DNA of 64,000 nt from Loripinus fragilis (lineage: Eukaryota; Mollusca; Bivalvia; Lucinida; Lucinidae): positions 54,962,495 through 55,026,494 of the forward strand of contig OZ026528.1 in NCBI GenBank assembly GCA_964019695.1, in the 5' to 3' direction. Below, piece after piece: positions 1-11,945 of the stretch. A program made the translations under genes and the position numbers. The notes under the pieces were generated by a model. The model was not told where the DNA came from. It did no database searches and was given only the letters and a program-made list of their open reading frames with translations. The first letter of the stretch is position 1. Each line of letters begins with the position of its first letter.

Positions 1-691
1 AAAAAGATTAATCTCTTTTAAGAATGAAAAGACATTATCAATAGGTACATCATTAAACAATTGTTTGATTGTATCAACATGAAAGTATTTGTTTCTTATA
101 TGTGAAAAATCACCACATTCAAGTAGAAAATGGCGGACTGTAAAGAGTGTATCACATCCAAAACAATACGGTGGCTCCTCTCGTTTTAAAAGAGAAGAGT
201 GTGTGATCCTTGTATGACCAATACGTAGACGAGCAAGGACGACTTCCTCCTGTCTGACATTTCGTACTACTGGTTGAGATTGTCCAATGACAGGTTTAAT
301 CTCAAAGAGTTTATTACCAACACTGTTATTCCATAAAATTTGCCATTTGTTTAAAATGTACCTATTGATAAAAGATTTAAAATTTGCATATGGTATTGAA
401 AAGTTTGTTGGGTGTAAATTCAATGAATCTTTTGCCTTTTGATCCACATTTTCATTGCCAGCAATGCCTATGTGGCTAGGGATCCAACAGTAAACTATTT
501 CATTTAATTCTGATAATTCATGATGTTTTTCAAGTAGTTTTTGAATTTGGGGATTTTTTGAAGATGTATGATCTAAAGATTTTAATACTGATAGGGAGTC
601 TGAAAATATAATAAATTTGTTAGAAGTTTCACAGTTGGCAATAAGATCTAATGCTAAATCTATAGCTTTTGCTTCTGCTGTAAAAATTGAG
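1..691 (-). mobile_element. LINE-B 3' fragment, cut by the window edge
   Basis: This stretch closely matches the minus-strand LINE-B copy at about 50465-51158 and the plus-strand copy at 42.4-43.1 kb. Read on the minus strand it encodes the end of RNase H (FSDSLSVLKS-like and IPSHIGIAGNE-like motifs) and the C-terminal CX2CX7HX4C zinc finger of ORF2. The match stops abruptly near 691, a 5' truncation typical of LINE insertion. The 3' UTR lies beyond the window start. It has frame damage and is not a working gene. Confidence 0.9.
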
Positions 692-1281
692 CTCCTGTGA
701 GTATGTATCATCATCTTTCAACTGTGTGTGATTCTTTCGAGACTGCAGTACTGCACAGGCTAGATCTAGTATGTTACGTCATATAAAACTTATCATTATG
801 AGCCGTCTCATTTGTAAAATATGGGGTGGGGTGGTCCGGATATATCGGGCCCACATGACCCATCAAAATAGGCTGAAACAAACCAGGCCGAAATGACCCG
901 GCAAAAACGACTCCTGTCCGAGACGACCCACGGCCGAAAGGTAACTGGACATCTGTGCCCCTAACAAACTCGGCCCCTAATATCTATTTATAATCACTTT
1001 CCCTTATCTATCAGTTAAACATGCGTTTTGGGTACTCACACACGTTTTGGTTGAGAAAACAATTTTCAGTTACACACTCTTATCGGGGGGTGGGGCTGCT
1101 TTCATCCATGCCATGAGACAGTGGTACATGTACTTTATATCCAATATGCGCATCTAGAGCCTTCACTGTTGCAAACATTTATTATTTTAACCCTTAGACC
1201 GCCAGTCACGACTGTTGTCGTCACTCACCTCTTCTGGATAAACATATAAATTGTCGTTTCAAACAGTCTAGACTCGGATAA
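692..1281. repeat. Non-coding stretch with short repeat relics
   Basis: No gene is visible. At 820-985 there is GC-richer sequence with GGCCGAAATGACCCGGC-like and AACTCGGCCCCTAA-like words; the GGCCGAGTTT word recurs as a tandem array at 9223-9303 in the opposite orientation. At 1020-1085 there is a relic of repeat family M3 (TTTTGGTTGAGAAA and ACACACTCTTATC words), also seen near 12.3, 24.8, 49.2 and 63.4 kb. Confidence 0.5.
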
Positions 1282-2256
1282 GACGCCATATTAGACTTTT
1301 TTACTTCAGAAAAACCTAAAAAATATCATGCATGGTCGTGTCAAAATGTATGCGATGCGCTGACCTTTTTGTTGGACAACATTTTTATTCGATTTGGCAC
1401 CAAGCTCTATAGACAAGTTGTTGGGATTCCTATGGGCACTAATTGTGCTCCCTTGGTTGCAGATTTATTCCTGTTTTGTTATGAAAGGGACTTTATGATG
1501 TCTCTTTCTGATGATAAGCAGGCTGATGTTATTGATGCGTTTAACACTACTTCCAGATATTTGGACGATATTTTAAATATTAATAATGTTTATTTTGACA
1601 ATATGGTTAGTCAAATATACCCTTCAGAGCTCCAACTTAATAAAGCCAATGCCTCTGATACCGAAGCCGCATTTTTAGACTTGCATTTGTCAATTTCTAA
1701 TGATATTGTTTTTACCAAAATTTATGACAAACGTGACGACTTTGATTTTGAAATTGTAAATTTCCCATTTTTAGATGGTGATGTTCCTCGTTCTACATCC
1801 TATGGAGTCTATATCTCTCAACTCATTCGTTTTGCTAGAGCATCTAGCTATGTTGCTGACTTCAACACTCGCAATAAATTGTTAACTCAGAAACTTCTTA
1901 AACAAGGCTATCGGTATCATAAACTTCGCAAAACATTTTCAAAATTTTATAGACGATACTATGATTTGATTTCTAAATTCCAAGTTGGACTTAAATCTCT
2001 CTTGCGCCAAGGACATTCGGAACCTGATTTCTATGGTGACTTGGTGTATAAGTTGAAGAAGATTGTTGGCTCTAATAATTTTTCAGCGCAGTTCATTAAA
2101 ATAATTTCCCATTATAAAAAGATTGGCTATAACATTAATGTATTGCAACAGACTGCATGCTTGGTAGTCAACCCAATCACGGTTGGCAACTTTGCTTTCC
2201 TCTTTAATTGCACGCCGGTGGGTCGGACTTCAGACTCTATGATGGTTCCGACTTAA
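1282..2256 (+). pseudogene. Reverse transcriptase fragment, Penelope-like (tentative)
   Basis: An open frame runs from just after an in-frame stop at 1279 to the TAA at 2254-2256, about 324 codons. It holds RT motif B (GIPMGTNCAPLVADLF) and motif C (SRYLDDILN, the YxDD box), followed by a thumb-like region (FLDLHLSI, KIYDKRDDFDFEIVNFPF, SYGVYISQLIRFARAS). The first clearly conserved block is KYHAWSCQNVCDALTFLLDN, and the catalytic palm motif A is missing, so the copy is 5'-truncated. The first Met-like codon at 1369 is not a real start. The GxxMGTxxAPxxAxLF block followed by RYxDDI resembles Penelope-like RTs, and this exact type is abundant in mollusc genomes. Clade assignment is from memory and tentative; RT identity is sure. 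Confidence 0.85.
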
Positions 2257-2850
2257 AGACTTATCTATTGATGAGATGGTAGGGGCCTGATGCTTTGGCT
2301 GTTTGTCGGGCCCACCGGGGTTTACCTGTTGGATTTCTTTTGCTCCGGTATTCAGTTTAATTTACTGTTGAGTCCTTATCCTTGCTTTATCTCCTTGTTA
2401 TATCTTGATTTATATGTTTTAGGAGATGATGCATTGATAAGTTAGGGGTCTTTCATGCAAACCAAATATCTATGTGTTTTGATCCACATCTGAATTAAGG
2501 GTGAGGTTGGCGCCGTTAAACCGGTTTAAGCCCTCCAGTAAAATATTTTACTGACCGTTCCAAGGCGGTACTTCTTTTGTGGATCTTTTATGTTTTTGTT
2601 CTGTCTTGTGTTTGCTTTGTTTTGTGCGCGTCTGTTTATATGTGCTTTGTGGTCACCTGCTGGGAAAGGGCTGACCTCTTGGCTCTCGTTTGTGGTGTCT
2701 TCTGTGAGTTTGCCACTTTCCCATTGGTATCCTGGGTCAGGTGTGGTACTTGATTGTATCGATTCCTGATCTTTGCACCATTACTTACTTTTCAACTTTG
2801 ACTGCACTAGCTGTTTGTATATAGGCCCTATTTAAACAGCTAGTGAATAT
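2257..2850 (+). mobile_element. 3' non-coding region of the Penelope-like element
   Basis: This follows the RT stop codon. It contains three perfect dyads: AAACCGGTTT at 2518-2527, an 18-bp palindrome CAGTAAAATATTTTACTG at 2536-2553, and the stem ACCG/CGGT enclosing TTCCAAGG just after. Near the end, CACTAGCTGTTT (2805-2816) pairs with AAACAGCTAGTG (2834-2845). A 73-bp block at about 2720-2792 recurs alone at 21476-21548, which supports its being part of the element's 3' end. No hammerhead ribozyme core could be recognised. Confidence 0.6.
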
Positions 2851-3532
2851 AGACTCACCAGAGCCATCGTTGTTGTACACATATGCTATCCATGGATGAG
2901 AATCTTATGGCCTCACACATTTTCTAGGCTTTACTTATTAATGCATAAGTAACTAATATTAGTTCATTTATGAAACAGTGGTTACTTAGCCTATATTTGT
3001 AATTGGTTTTGAAATGGACTATTCCGAAGAGGTGTGTGATCAAAGTTATTGTTCAATGAATAACGTTTTGATTAAATTTTTCATTTTTCGAAGGGTAAAG
3101 TAAAAACAAATGTAGACTTTTCTTATTGAAAGAGTATTTAAAAACGTCTAAAATGGGGTGTCTTTTCAGTGTAAATGTCGGATGTTCAACACCCACCTGT
3201 TCTACCCATGGGCTGTACCTATTTTTTCACTCTCTTCAGCTGGTCTAAAGGCCTAACTTAGAATTGTGTGTTATCAGCAGTTTTCTGGGGCAAAGTTATT
3301 GATAAATTCATAACTATAAATACTAATTTAAAGATAGTATTCACAGACTATGAAATTTTTAAATAAGTATATTTAAAGGCCTATTCTGTAAATAATTGTG
3401 ACGTCATTCATTCTATATTTATCAGTGTGCGTGGTAAAAAATTGTTTTGTGTCGCTATGAAACAGAACAAACTTTTCATTTTATTAGAAAATAGGAGCAA
3501 GAAAATGTAAAACAAACAAACAGAACGGACCA
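2851..3532. other. Intergenic stretch, no gene seen
   Basis: AT-rich sequence. No open frame with recognisable protein character and no clear repeat termini were found. Confidence 0.5.
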
Positions 3533-4265
3533 TATAGTGGGGCAGATATGTGAAAAAATCGTGCACTTTATGATAAAAGCATGAAACTTGGTACATGGCC
3601 TGATTAGTAATTATCAAAATTTCTGAGGGTCAGTGCCCAGCCAGAAATGCACTTTGACGGCCGCCATCTTGAATTTCAAAATGGCGACCTATTTTCATGT
3701 AATGCCTGTTAAGTTGGGTATCATTTTGCTATAAACTTTTCTTGTAAGCTTGTGTAAGTGTGAATTTTAACAATAGAACATTTGTAATTATCTGAAATCA
3801 CATGTAGATTGGCATATTATCCAAGATGGTGGCCATTTTATAAGATGGCCGCCATTTTTATATGTTAAATCAAGCTTGCTTTATGAAAACATCATAGAAT
3901 GAACTTAGTTCAGATTATTGCATCAAATTCAAGTTGTTCCAAGCATAGAAAGGCTCAAATTGTGACTTTGTTATTTGTGAACAATTTATAAGAGAGCCTT
4001 GATACAATATGGCATGCAAGATGGCTGCCAAAGAAGAATGATTTTATGTTTTTTGTTTTTTATACATTCATATATCATTGAGATTTGTATGAGTAAAATT
4101 TGCTTTAGTAGCAATGAATGTTCGTTTCTTATATATAATATGTAATTTTGAAAATTTCTCAGCTGTAAGTTCAAGCATGGCATCCAAGATGGCCGCCAAA
4201 TTTGAATATCCTATTTATTGGTGATTTTTGCTGTTCTTTCTAAATAAATCTATACATTTTTGCTA
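3533..4265 (+). repeat. Inverted-repeat arm, left copy
   Basis: The start (TAGTGGGGCAGATATGTG, then ATGATAAAAGCATGAAACTT) matches the reverse complement of the sequence ending at 8127. The first 130 bp or so match best; further in, AAGATGGC(C/G)GCC words recur at irregular spacing in both arms. No coding sequence is present. It may be one end of a 4.6-kb element or one of two independent copies of a short family. Confidence 0.6.
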
Positions 4266-4559
4266 TTAGGCGTTTTCGACATCATTAGCTAGGCTGTATC
4301 ATGCTAGTAAACTGTTCATAATAAAGGACGTACTGGAAATATACACTCAACAAAAACAAAACAATGAATGCATGTTAATTACTACCTGTCTTGAGTCAAG
4401 GGCAGCAGATGATCATAAGGTTAAGAAGTTAATGGAGTTTCTGCAATGTATGACTGCAAGCAGCTCGAGGATGTCTCTAGCGTAGAGAATGTTCATATTG
4501 TTACAGAAATTCTATCTCAAGTTTTTATCAGGTGCTATCACCTCCATCTTCCATCATTA

Positions 4560-5470
4560 AGTAGTGTTGTGCCACAGGCATTTGGTGCACATTAGCTCAA
4601 GGGACGACTTTATTTGTATATGACTTCATATTATTATGTTCACATGAAGAGCCTTCTCCTTCCAATACTTCCATGCATCCAATTTCACCAGCAATTCCTC
4701 CATGGACTCCGTCTTGATCACCGGATCATATTTGTACAACAGCAACTATGTGCAGTTTGTTCTGAATTCCGTGATAAGAGCCTCTTAGATAACAATTAAG
4801 AGCAGTGGAGTCAGAACAGAGCCACGATGAACATCAACAACAAAAACCTTCTCACTGCGACAATTGCCAACTACTGTCCTGTTGATTTTAAAAGCATGCA
4901 CACTAGCTACCTACTGTCCTTCTCTATGTTAATGAATGTGATGTAGAATGGCTTGTTTGAAGTCAGGAGCAATTTCTGTAGCTGGCTTAAAATGAAGATC
5001 GCAACTGTAATGCCACCATGCCCTGACATAAATCTGCATTGCATCTCGTCAATCTCAACTCTCTGCCTGATATGTCTCTCCAATATGCACCCTAACACCC
5101 TTATTAATTGCTTAATTAACTTCAAGCCTCTGTTCAGAGCACCCCCTATGCCTATGTTCAAAATGTCAATTTCACTCTGTACTAACACTCGAGATTATCT
5201 TGCAGATTAGGTCAAACACCTTGACTTTGCCAGTTTCCCCAAATACATGTAGAATAAAGCATCTCGATGACAATTGCTGATGGTATGTCTGCTTTGTCAG
5301 AACAAATCCTGCTAATTGCTTTTGTGATAATTCCTGTACTGATCAGCTGGCTAGACCTTCAACTGGGATTTCCTCTGGCATGCATTTTGCACTCCAAAGA
5401 GTTCGAATTTGAGTAACTTCATAATGCTCTTTCCACGCTTCTTCACCTAGCGACTGTTGGCCTGCGTCAT
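4560..5470 (-). pseudogene. Non-LTR RT relic, RTE/CFDP2-like type
   Basis: Several minus-strand frames together give a degraded RT. From 5470 downward: EAWKEHYE and PEEIPVEG (pre-RT), GETGKVKVFDLI, then NRGLKLIKQLIRVLGCILER, VEIDEMQCRFMSGHGG, VAIFILSQLQ and FYITFINIEKDSR (motif A region), then VHRGSVLTPLL (motif B) and a ruined YxDD region (LLLYKYD). A CTKCxxxH trace near 4580 fits the C-terminal zinc finger of this group. The YxDD box is lost and stops interrupt the frame. The block order is colinear with RTE-type elements often annotated near craniofacial development protein 2-like endonucleases; the clade is from memory. Confidence 0.75.
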
Positions 5471-6376
5471 TCCGGACATGTTATTCCCATTTTTGCTTAT
5501 ATACTATGTAAAATCATAGCAATGACCAGAAACTAGTACAATAAGAGCTAACATTCTTCCTACACAATCAAAATGGGTAAAACTAAATATACAGATAGAT
5601 AGTAAACAGTGGTGATGCTGCTCTCCCCTTGAAGGCAGTTACTAGGCTACCTTAACATAACCAAAATCATTCACATACTTGTATATAAAGGTATATACAA
5701 ACCATATTTACAGCAATAATAATAAAATGAGAACCACAACAGCACTACTACCTTTGAACATTTTCTAGGACGAATTTTAACTAGTCAATGAATAACCACA
5801 GTGAACAATAAATCACGAAAATCAAGAATTGATACAGCAAGGGCAGGTATTCGCCTGAATATGCGGTTGTGGCACCTAGCTGAAGATCCCTGGGCTGTTA
5901 AAGACCATCACTGTGAATACAGAGCGAAATAACATCATCATTTAAAAACCCTACATACCTAAATAGACAAAAAGTTTTGGTTTCAACTAACGAGACTGAA
6001 GAGGTTTTTGGACTTAACTATTATAGAATCAAATGCTCGACTCACTAGCAAGCAATGGGTGAGGGAAGCTTTGGCTAGAAACTAAGATGTCTGCAATATT
6101 ATATATTGGATTAACTTCAAAATAATATAAACTTTGATTACTTTCAAGTAGATATGATAGTGCCAGCTACATCATCAACACAACCTAATAAGGCTGGCTG
6201 CAGCAAATGCGTCATTTGACAAAATCAAGTTGAAAAGTTGATGTGTGTGAAATGTCAAAAGGAAACTTTGATATCTCTATTACAGATTTTATAGGGTTTT
6301 TCACTAAAATCTGATGTAAACAAATGGTATTTTATGCAATGGCAATTCTACAAAAGACAGTTTTAGTTTGCTATAG
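5471..6376. other. Intergenic stretch, no gene seen
   Basis: AT-rich, with short open frames only and no recognised repeat. Confidence 0.5.
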
Positions 6377-6912
6377 GTATTACTTGACATTTCGCTTACT
6401 GTAAAGGCGGCAACTTTAATATTCATATCTTGGTGTGTTTCGGCTATTTCATTTGCTAAGGAAGGGAAATCAGGTTTTATTTATAATTTGGTAAAGAGTT
6501 AATAAGCTTTTTGAGCCGCGCAAACGTGCATGCATTTCATGAAAATCCTAACCGTATACACACTGAACTCACATTTATTAACCCTTAACGCGCATAACCA
6601 CAAAATGTATGTTTTTGCCGTCCACTAAACTATTTCAAGCCTCATAGATAAATAGTGTGGACCCAGTTCAGACTGTTCCTGCTTCACAATGTTTGTCTCC
6701 CTGCTTATGTTGAATAGACATTTTCAGATGCAGTTATTTTGCTGTCGTTTTAAGGACTAAATAACGACTGAGGTTGTGGCACAAGATGATACAGTTACTT
6801 TTGAATAAAACCACGCCTCCTTTTCAGCTTTTACCTATGCCTAAGGTAGACTAGTCCTAATTACGCATTCATGAGGCGCTGCCTTTACAGTAAGCGAAAT
6901 GTCAAGTAATAC
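6377..6912. mobile_element. MITE M9, 536 bp with about 32-bp TIRs
   Basis: The left end GTATTACTTGACATTTCGCT (6377-6396) continues into TACTGTAAAGGC. The reverse complement of 6879-6912 begins with the same sequence and stays nearly identical for about 32 bases. There is no coding content. Target duplication is unclear. This is a non-autonomous DNA transposon. Confidence 0.75.
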
Positions 6913-7029
6913 AAAAATTCTTTGCATCTCATATTGATCATATCACTTTTATATGGAACATACTTTATGTCTACATCTGCACAAGTGTCTAAAACCGAAA
7001 TTGGCAACCACTATTGAGGTTTCAATATG

Positions 7030-7233
7030 TTTTTTGTTTGTTTGATTTGATTCTTTACGTCCCATCAACAATCTTTCAGTTAAACAGGGAAGGGTCTTCC
7101 TGGGTTGAACCAGTACTAAGCTAGGATAAATGTGTCTTGCTCAAAGACCACAATACAGTGACGCCGGTGAGGCTCGAACCCGTGGCCCCTTGGTCTCGAG
7201 TAAAGCATTCTACTATTGAGCCACTGAGCTCCC
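7030..7233 (-). mobile_element. SINE-1 copy (tRNA-derived)
   Basis: Read on the minus strand it begins GGGAGCTCAGTGGCTCAATA (A-box region), carries the B-box-like CGGGTTCGAGCCTCAC, then a CTTTGAGCAAGACACATTTA block, and ends GTTGATGGGACGTAAAGAAT followed by an AATC/AAAC-rich tail. Three more copies lie at 10898, 17468 and 23653. The CTTGAGCAAGACAC block resembles a central element shared by several aquatic-animal SINE families (from memory). Confidence 0.9.
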
Positions 7234-7399
7234 TTTGGATGCAAAATGTAACAGCCACCTTGAGACTATGTCCTAAATATTGTGTTTTCTAAGCCTAAAT
7301 GACAATTTTGAGGCAAATTAGTATGATTGGCTGCAAAATAAGTGGAAATAAGTGAAGACAACATATTGGCTTGCAAATGTATGAGCTTAAAATAATTCA

Positions 7400-8127
7400 A
7401 TTCAAAATATACTGCATATTTTGGAAAAACCAAGATGGCGACCACCTTATAAATGGTGTCCATATAACAATTCTACGTTGACAGCCGTCTTGGATGGCAT
7501 GTTGTATGCTCTCTTTTTATCCAAAGCCATGAAATAAAGTTATTCTTGAAAATCTTTTGCATAAATTCAAACAAACTACATTCTTCCAGTTCCAAATGAA
7601 AGCAGATAGTATGTTATGATTTGCACATTGGTAGCCATCTTTAATACCATATTTGAACAATAAGCAACAATAAAGCAATGCTGATAAGTTAGTAACTTGT
7701 TTAATGGGACTATTTCTACTTGCTAGAAGTAATTTGCATCAAAATTTATAACTTTGTAAAGTTCTATAATATTACTGCACTTTTTAGATACAAAAGAGGC
7801 GGCCATCTTGATAAAATACAGCCTCAGTCCTGATTTTTTTAAAATTGAAAGATGATTTTAAGGTATTTAGATATAACTGATGGCTATTTAAGTAAAATTA
7901 ACTGAAGAAAACATGATGTTTGCAAATAAGTAATGAGATTAAAATGAATAAGTTGAAAAAGGCGGCCATTTTGGAAAAACAAGATGGCGGCCATTAGAGG
8001 ACATTTTCGGCGTGGCACTGACCCTTAATTTTTTTGTTTTGTTATCAACTAGCCATGTACCAAGTTTCATGCTTTTATCATAAAATGCACGATTCTTCTC
8101 AAAATTGTTACATATCGGCCCCACTAA
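7400..8127 (-). repeat. Inverted-repeat arm, right copy
   Basis: This is the partner of the arm at 3533-4265 in opposite orientation. Its end (reverse complement TAGTGGGGCCGATATGTAAC) is followed by CATTTTATGATAAAAGCATG and the same AAGATGGCGGCC words. Divergence rises inward. No ORF with protein character is present. Confidence 0.6.
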
Positions 8128-8837
8128 TAGGCCTACAAGCAGAAATTATGAATAAACAGAGAAAGTTACCTAAGAAATATTAAAGGCAAAACACAGAAAA
8201 TAGGTCATTCGATCGGTTTGGCCTGAGGTTTGTTTCGATGTCATCGAAATGCGGAAGCATCATCATCAGGCTAGTAGATTATTCCTACCACCCGCATATT
8301 CATGACCGGTGTTGGATTTCTTTCTATCTGAAGGAGGAAAATCCATGGGATATCATTTTGGAACTCAAAAAAGTTGACTTTTTCTTAGACTTTTTCTTTT
8401 AAAATACTGTATATCAAGGGACGTAATGCAGTCCAACTTTTTCTTTCCCGGCGAACAAGTATTGGTTTTCATAAAAGACTGAAGATAACAAGTATTCACA
8501 AAAGCTTGCTTCCCCATCACTGTCTGATAAAATAGTTTATAAGTGAAACGCCAAGCATTTAATGACTCGTTTCAAAGCCGCTTTAATGTATATCTCATTT
8601 CGAAAAAAAAATTCATTATTATCCTTCATCTATTATTACTCATAAGAACCTTTCAACAACGCCATTTATAATATGTAACATGTTATAGTTTTTCTTGTTA
8701 AAGTAGAGTCTATAAGCCCTTATGAGATGCCACATAATGTAGCGTCTCAGTTTGCCTATGTCCCATAATTTCATAAAGTCATCGCTCAAGACAATTGTTT
8801 CATACCCAATACGCACGCAAAAAGTGATTATTGATTG
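8128..8837. other. Intergenic stretch, no gene seen
   Basis: No coding signal and no repeat termini were recognised. Confidence 0.45.
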
Positions 8838-9165
8838 TTTATGGTTGTTTTGTTTCTTTACGTCCCAAGTCAACAGCTATTGTCATGGCGGGACGGTCAG
8901 TTCACCTAACCACACCTTTTCCTGGGCAAGCTTGAACAAGCAGTTAACCAGTACTTCGTGCACATACTTTCGCTTGTAACTGACAACAACCCTTCTTGGC
9001 TGATTCAGCGGAAGGGAGGAGAATGACCGTAGAAATTATTTCATGATCAGTCTCCATGAAAGTATGGGACGGGGCCGGGATCAAACTCGTGACCCCTGGA
9101 TCTGCAGTCAGACTCGCATCTGTTGCCAGACATGTTACTGACTGCGCTGTGCGGCCCGGTTCAAA
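8838..9165 (-). mobile_element. SINE-2, a second tRNA-derived SINE
   Basis: On the minus strand the head reads GGGCCGCACAGCGCAGTCAG with a B-box-like ACGAGTTTGATCCC, so it is tRNA-like. The 3' end reads GTTGACTTGGGACGTAAAGA before an A-rich tail. The GGGACGTAAAGAA end is shared with SINE-1 although the bodies differ. Confidence 0.65.
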
Positions 9166-9222
9166 ACGAGATTAAGCACATGTTCAATGAAATAATCCAG
9201 CCTCCTGAAACAATATTTCGGT

Positions 9223-9303
9223 TGGGGGCCGAGTTTGCTAGGGGCCGAGTTTATTAAGGGCCGAGTTTGTCAGGGGGCCGAGTTTGTCAGGGGCCGAGAT
9301 GTC
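9223..9303 (+). repeat. Short tandem repeat GGGGCCGAGTTTGTCA (about 5 units)
   Basis: GGCCGAGTTTG recurs five times at 16-20 bp spacing, the last unit degraded to GGCCGAGATGTCC. A related, inverted pair of words lies at 955-982. Confidence 0.8.
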
Positions 9304-9745
9304 CCGGAATCGGCCGAAACGACTCGAAACCTACAGTTTGTACACTCCCGATTGCAGGATGAAAGCATGTTCTAAATTAGCATGGGGTTCTTTAATCTGC
9401 ACAATGTCAAGGGGTGCCTTTCCCATCACACGGGACACCCAATTAACGTCCCGATGCAATGGACGGCGCAGATGTTTTCGAAAAAGTTAGCGATTTAATG
9501 ATGAAATATTTTGATTTTCCGATGGAGATTGTACGTAGCGCATTAACGACATTTTGTAGGACGCATTTTGTACGCTGTATTTACTTACTCGAAACGGATG
9601 GGGCACACACTATACACAAGTATTAGCTTTTCCAAAAATGGAAAAATGATAACATCTTGGTGTCCCTCTACTGGGAGTTAATACAGATATAAAGAAAGAA
9701 AGAAAGGCGGTCGTTTAGCCCTCTCAGCTTCCATTTTGAATTAAT

Positions 9746-10190
9746 TATCCCCCGATGAAATCGGATGGATATAGTTTTGGCGTCGTCCGTCCGTCTGTCC
9801 ACACTTTTTGTCTTTCCGGTACCATATCTCAGTACCTATTGGTCAGATTTGATTCACTCTTGGTACAAATGAGCCCCGGGGGTGGGGGGGGGGGTGGGGG
9901 GGTGGATCATTGCTCCCTTGATCCCTGAAAATAATGCTTTGATCTCCCCGTCTCCCTGCAAATTATGTCCCAGGTCTACTCTTCTTCCACTTTAATTTGA
10001 TATGCAACATGACCACTTTTAGAAAAGAAGAAAAATGATCTTTTGACCCCACCCCAGGCGCCGTGACAGCATATTTGCTTTCATGGTGCTCTGTGCTCAA
10101 TTCCCTTTAATTTGATTTGCAACATGACTACTTTCAGAAAAAGATATAGTTTGACCTGTTGGCCCCACCCCCTGGGTCGAGGGTGTAGGT
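9746..10190. repeat. GTCCGTCC-family repeat, rearranged copy
   Basis: It starts TTATCCCCCGATGAAATCGG, then GGCGTCGTCCGTCCGTCTGT and CCATATCTCAGTACC, matching 19229-19345 in the same orientation. The following 9990-10185 (GCAACATGACCACTTTTAG, CCCACCCCCTGGGTCGAGGG) matches the tandem units at 19.8-20.2 kb but inverted, so this copy is internally rearranged. It contains a G-run at 9886-9902 and no gene. Confidence 0.7.
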
Positions 10191-10264
10191 AAACAGTAGA
10201 TACGTTGATCATTATTCGCACATCTGATCACAATGAATATCTCGTTCTCGTCTAAATCAGTTCA

Positions 10265-10500
10265 CTTGAGTTAAAGTGGTCCAAAAACAGACATGACCCT
10301 CCCCTGAAGCAATAACTGCCTCAGAACGAGGTCAAATCAAAAGCACGTAACGTCGCACAACGTTCTTGGGAATCCGTGCCCATTCTTAATGGAGAGCAAC
10401 CTGATTCCGAGGTTGCACTGAATGATCCAGGATGCGTCGCAAGAGCTCATCCCACAGCTGCTCTATTGGATTGAGATCCGAGCTTACTAAACTAACGCGC
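10265..10500 (-). pseudogene. Tc1/mariner transposase C-terminal relic
   Basis: Minus strand: SDLNPIEQLWDELLRRILDH, then SVQPRNQ, and in the next frame EWARIPKNVVRRY. The DLNPIEQLWDEL block is the region around the third catalytic acid of Tc1-type DDE transposases, and the tail has the usual spacing. A frameshift follows VALH, and nothing matching the N-terminal two thirds lies upstream. It is a dead fragment. Confidence 0.85.
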
Positions 10501-10883
10501 TTTGTTTTGACTTCTGCACACACTCGATAGCTTTGCCAGAGAGGGACATACCGGTTATTGGACGAAGTGAACTGATTAAGACTAGAACTCGAGTAAAAAC
10601 CAATTGTCTGAAACTTGTCATTTTTAGAAATGACCCCTTGTCTATGCACTGGCGTACAGCATGAACGGGTTTGAGTAAAACTGTTAAATTATTCAATAAT
10701 TTGATGCATAATAGATTGTTAAAGAATATGGTATAAAATATATTTTGATTTCTTAATTTGTTTACCCTAATTGCGCTAAAAAGTGACTGATGGGTTTCTT
10801 TTGTAGTTGAGTATATATTTGATTAGAGAAAAAGTTTCGTGCTACATTTTAGTGCTACACATATAGTACATCATATATATATG
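10501..10883. other. Intergenic stretch, no gene seen
   Basis: AT-rich; short frames only. Confidence 0.4.
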
Positions 10884-10897
10884 ACATACAGCACTCA

Positions 10898-11100
10898 TTT
10901 GTTTGTTTGTTTGATTTGATTCTTTACGTCCACTCAACAATCTTTCAGTTATGCGGGACGGTTCTTCCTGGGTTTAACCAGTACTAAGCTAGGATAAATG
11001 TGTCTTACTCAAGGACCACAACGCAGTGACGCCGGTGAGGCTCGAACCCGCTACCCTTCGGTCTCGAGTCAAGCACACTACCACTGAGCCACTGCGCTCC
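10898..11100 (-). mobile_element. SINE-1 copy with target duplication
   Basis: Same structure as the copy at 7030. The 14-bp sequence ACATACAGCACTCA flanks it at 10884-10897 and 11109-11122, a probable target-site duplication. It landed in the CACATCTACTGAGTGC repeat that borders the AT microsatellite. Confidence 0.85.
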
Positions 11101-11115
11101 CGTCATATACATACA

Positions 11116-11398
<283 letters not shown>

Positions 11399-11404
11399 AT
11401 ATGT

Positions 11405-11945
11405 ATGTATATATACCTCTCGCTAGAGGCAAAATATTTACAGCATCTATCGGCTCAGTTGATTCACTATATCCCTCCGTATTTATCTACTGTTTGAATC
11501 TGCATCAGTTTCTGATCCTGTGTAGCTCGAAAGCAATGATGTTTGTGAAATTATATTTCTGCACTTCTGATATTTATCTAATTTCACTTGTATCCTTGGA
11601 TCCATCAGTATTAACTCCCAGGCTTTCACTTGCGAACGAAATAGATGCCATCCATTGAAAAAGAACCAATATACGACGTGTACTGCTCAATCGTCGTCAA
11701 TATCAGCGCTTCTTGAACATCCTTTTTTGGGGATGTCTCAGTGGCGCAGTTGGTAGCGTCGGTGTCTGGTGTATTGCTAGGCGGTGTTGCCGAGGTCGTG
11801 GGTTCGAATCTCGCTAGAGGCAAAATATTTACAGCATCTATCGGCTCAGTTGATTCACTGTATCCCTCATATATATATATATATATAATCACATCTACTG
11901 AGTGCTGTATATATATATAAATCACATCTACTGAGTGCTGTATGT
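11405..11945 (+). mobile_element. SINE-3 (tRNA-derived), one full and one headless copy
   Basis: The full copy at about 11728-11870 has a tRNA-like head, CAGTGGCGCAGTTGGTAGCG (A box) and GTGGGTTCGAATCTCGC (B box), then a body with TTTACAGCATCTATCGGCTC ending in CCCTCATATAT. The same body without the head lies at 11413-11478. Copies of ATCACATCTACTGAGTGC follow at 11886 and 11919. Confidence 0.7.

Noticed and set aside
2257..2330. Hammerhead ribozyme expected in Penelope-like elements (a CTGATGC at 2287)
   Set aside because: No matching CTGATGA plus GAAA core with three stems could be assembled.
11728..11825. A functional tRNA gene with good A and B boxes
   Set aside because: The acceptor ends do not pair, and the following body is repeated nearby without the head, so it is a SINE.
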